DNA of 64,000 nucleotides from NCBI GenBank assembly GCA_038496445.1, contig JALMLS010000378.1, forward strand, positions 248,001 to 312,000. The letters run 5' to 3'. Positions 63,747 through 64,000 of the stretch are shown one piece after another; the first letter of the stretch is position 1; the number at the start of each line of letters is the position of its first letter. The DNA is from Trichosphaerium sp. ATCC 40318. Its lineage: Eukaryota; Discosea; Flabellinia; Trichosidae. Under the pieces are notes generated by a model that worked only from the letters and a program-made list of their open reading frames with translations, searched no databases and was not told where the DNA came from. The translations under genes and the position numbers were made by a program.

Positions 63747-64000
63747 ATGGCAGCATTATTAAAGCCACAAGGAAGTTTAACATTTATTCAGAATGTACGT
63801 TTCGATACAAGTTCATCAGACTCTCTTCAACACACATGTAACTCAATATAATATTAGAGCGAAAAAACAAATGCTAAAGGATACGCCAAGTCACAAGAGA
63901 TACCCTCTAAAAAGTATTTTGAAATACCAACCGTTTTACGACATATTTGCGACTTGAACAATAAAACAGTTCTTGATATGGGCTGTGGCGTTGGAAAGTA
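63747..64000 (+). CDS. SAM-dependent methyltransferase, 5' end only
   Basis: Exon 1 is MAALLKPQGSLTFIQN (ATG 63747-63749). An intron (GTACGT to ATATTAG, 63795-63858) joins in phase to SEKTNAKGYAKSQEIPSKKY, then FEIPTVLRHICDLNNKTVLD and MGCGVGK. VLDMGCGVGK is motif I of class I methyltransferases, which binds S-adenosylmethionine. The gene runs off the right edge. The spacing of Y-x-K-S, P and motif I resembles small-molecule methyltransferases of the UbiE/toxin-resistance type, but substrate and subfamily cannot be judged from 80 residues. Confidence 0.8.

Overview
The window is nuclear DNA of a unicellular eukaryote. It is AT-rich (about 38% GC by eye), and most genes are cut by short introns of about 35-110 nt. 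Donors are very often GTAC(G), and TACTAA/CTGAC-like branch sites lie close to the AG. Near-canonical actin, PARP1-type polymerase, SAPS-type PP6 subunit, DHX37 helicase and eIF1 genes fit a free-living protist on the opisthokont/amoebozoan side. I cannot name the species. Genes are dense on both strands, with many divergent pairs 50-600 bp apart. Multi-exon coordinates run from start to stop and include introns; exon joins were inferred by eye.

Layout. 1-9.7 kb: partial LacZ-type beta-galactosidase (-), a small SAP-like gene (+), and the ribosome-biogenesis helicase DHX37/Dhr1 (-). 9.9-14.4 kb: a TKL-like kinase with an unrecognised C-terminal region (+), a small membrane protein (+), a divergent eIF1 (-) and tRNA-Arg(TCG) (-). 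14.4-17.2 kb: poorly coding, with a 104-bp inverted duplication carrying a truncated tRNA-Arg copy and a 127-bp tandem repeat. 17.2-23.7 kb (+): a coiled-coil protein, a multipass membrane protein and a DUF4139/MuiA-like protein. 23.8-31 kb: a decayed type-B carboxylesterase and three F-box genes (LRR, NHL, short).

27.3-42.3 kb is the most unusual part. It holds three related type I membrane proteins (A intact +, B frameshifted +, C intact -). Each has a signal peptide, cadherin-like repeats, about three copies of a jelly-roll-like repeat ending HxxExxxYIA, one TM helix and a short tail. Between B and C lie a secreted RTX-like repeat protein, a TULA-like histidine phosphatase and a Cys-rich, probably GPI-anchored protein. 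I read this as a cell-surface locus with bacterial-looking ectodomains that is still duplicating and decaying; its role is unknown.

42.8-64 kb: a MORN_2/YwqK-like repeat protein (-), a PARP1-type polymerase (+), actin with a probable GC-AG intron (-), a sigma-like GST (-), a multipass membrane protein (-), a SAPS-domain PP6 regulatory subunit with a very basic tail (+), a SHIP-like inositol 5-phosphatase (+) and the start of a methyltransferase (+). CACGTG is strongly over-represented over the whole window, often inside introns.
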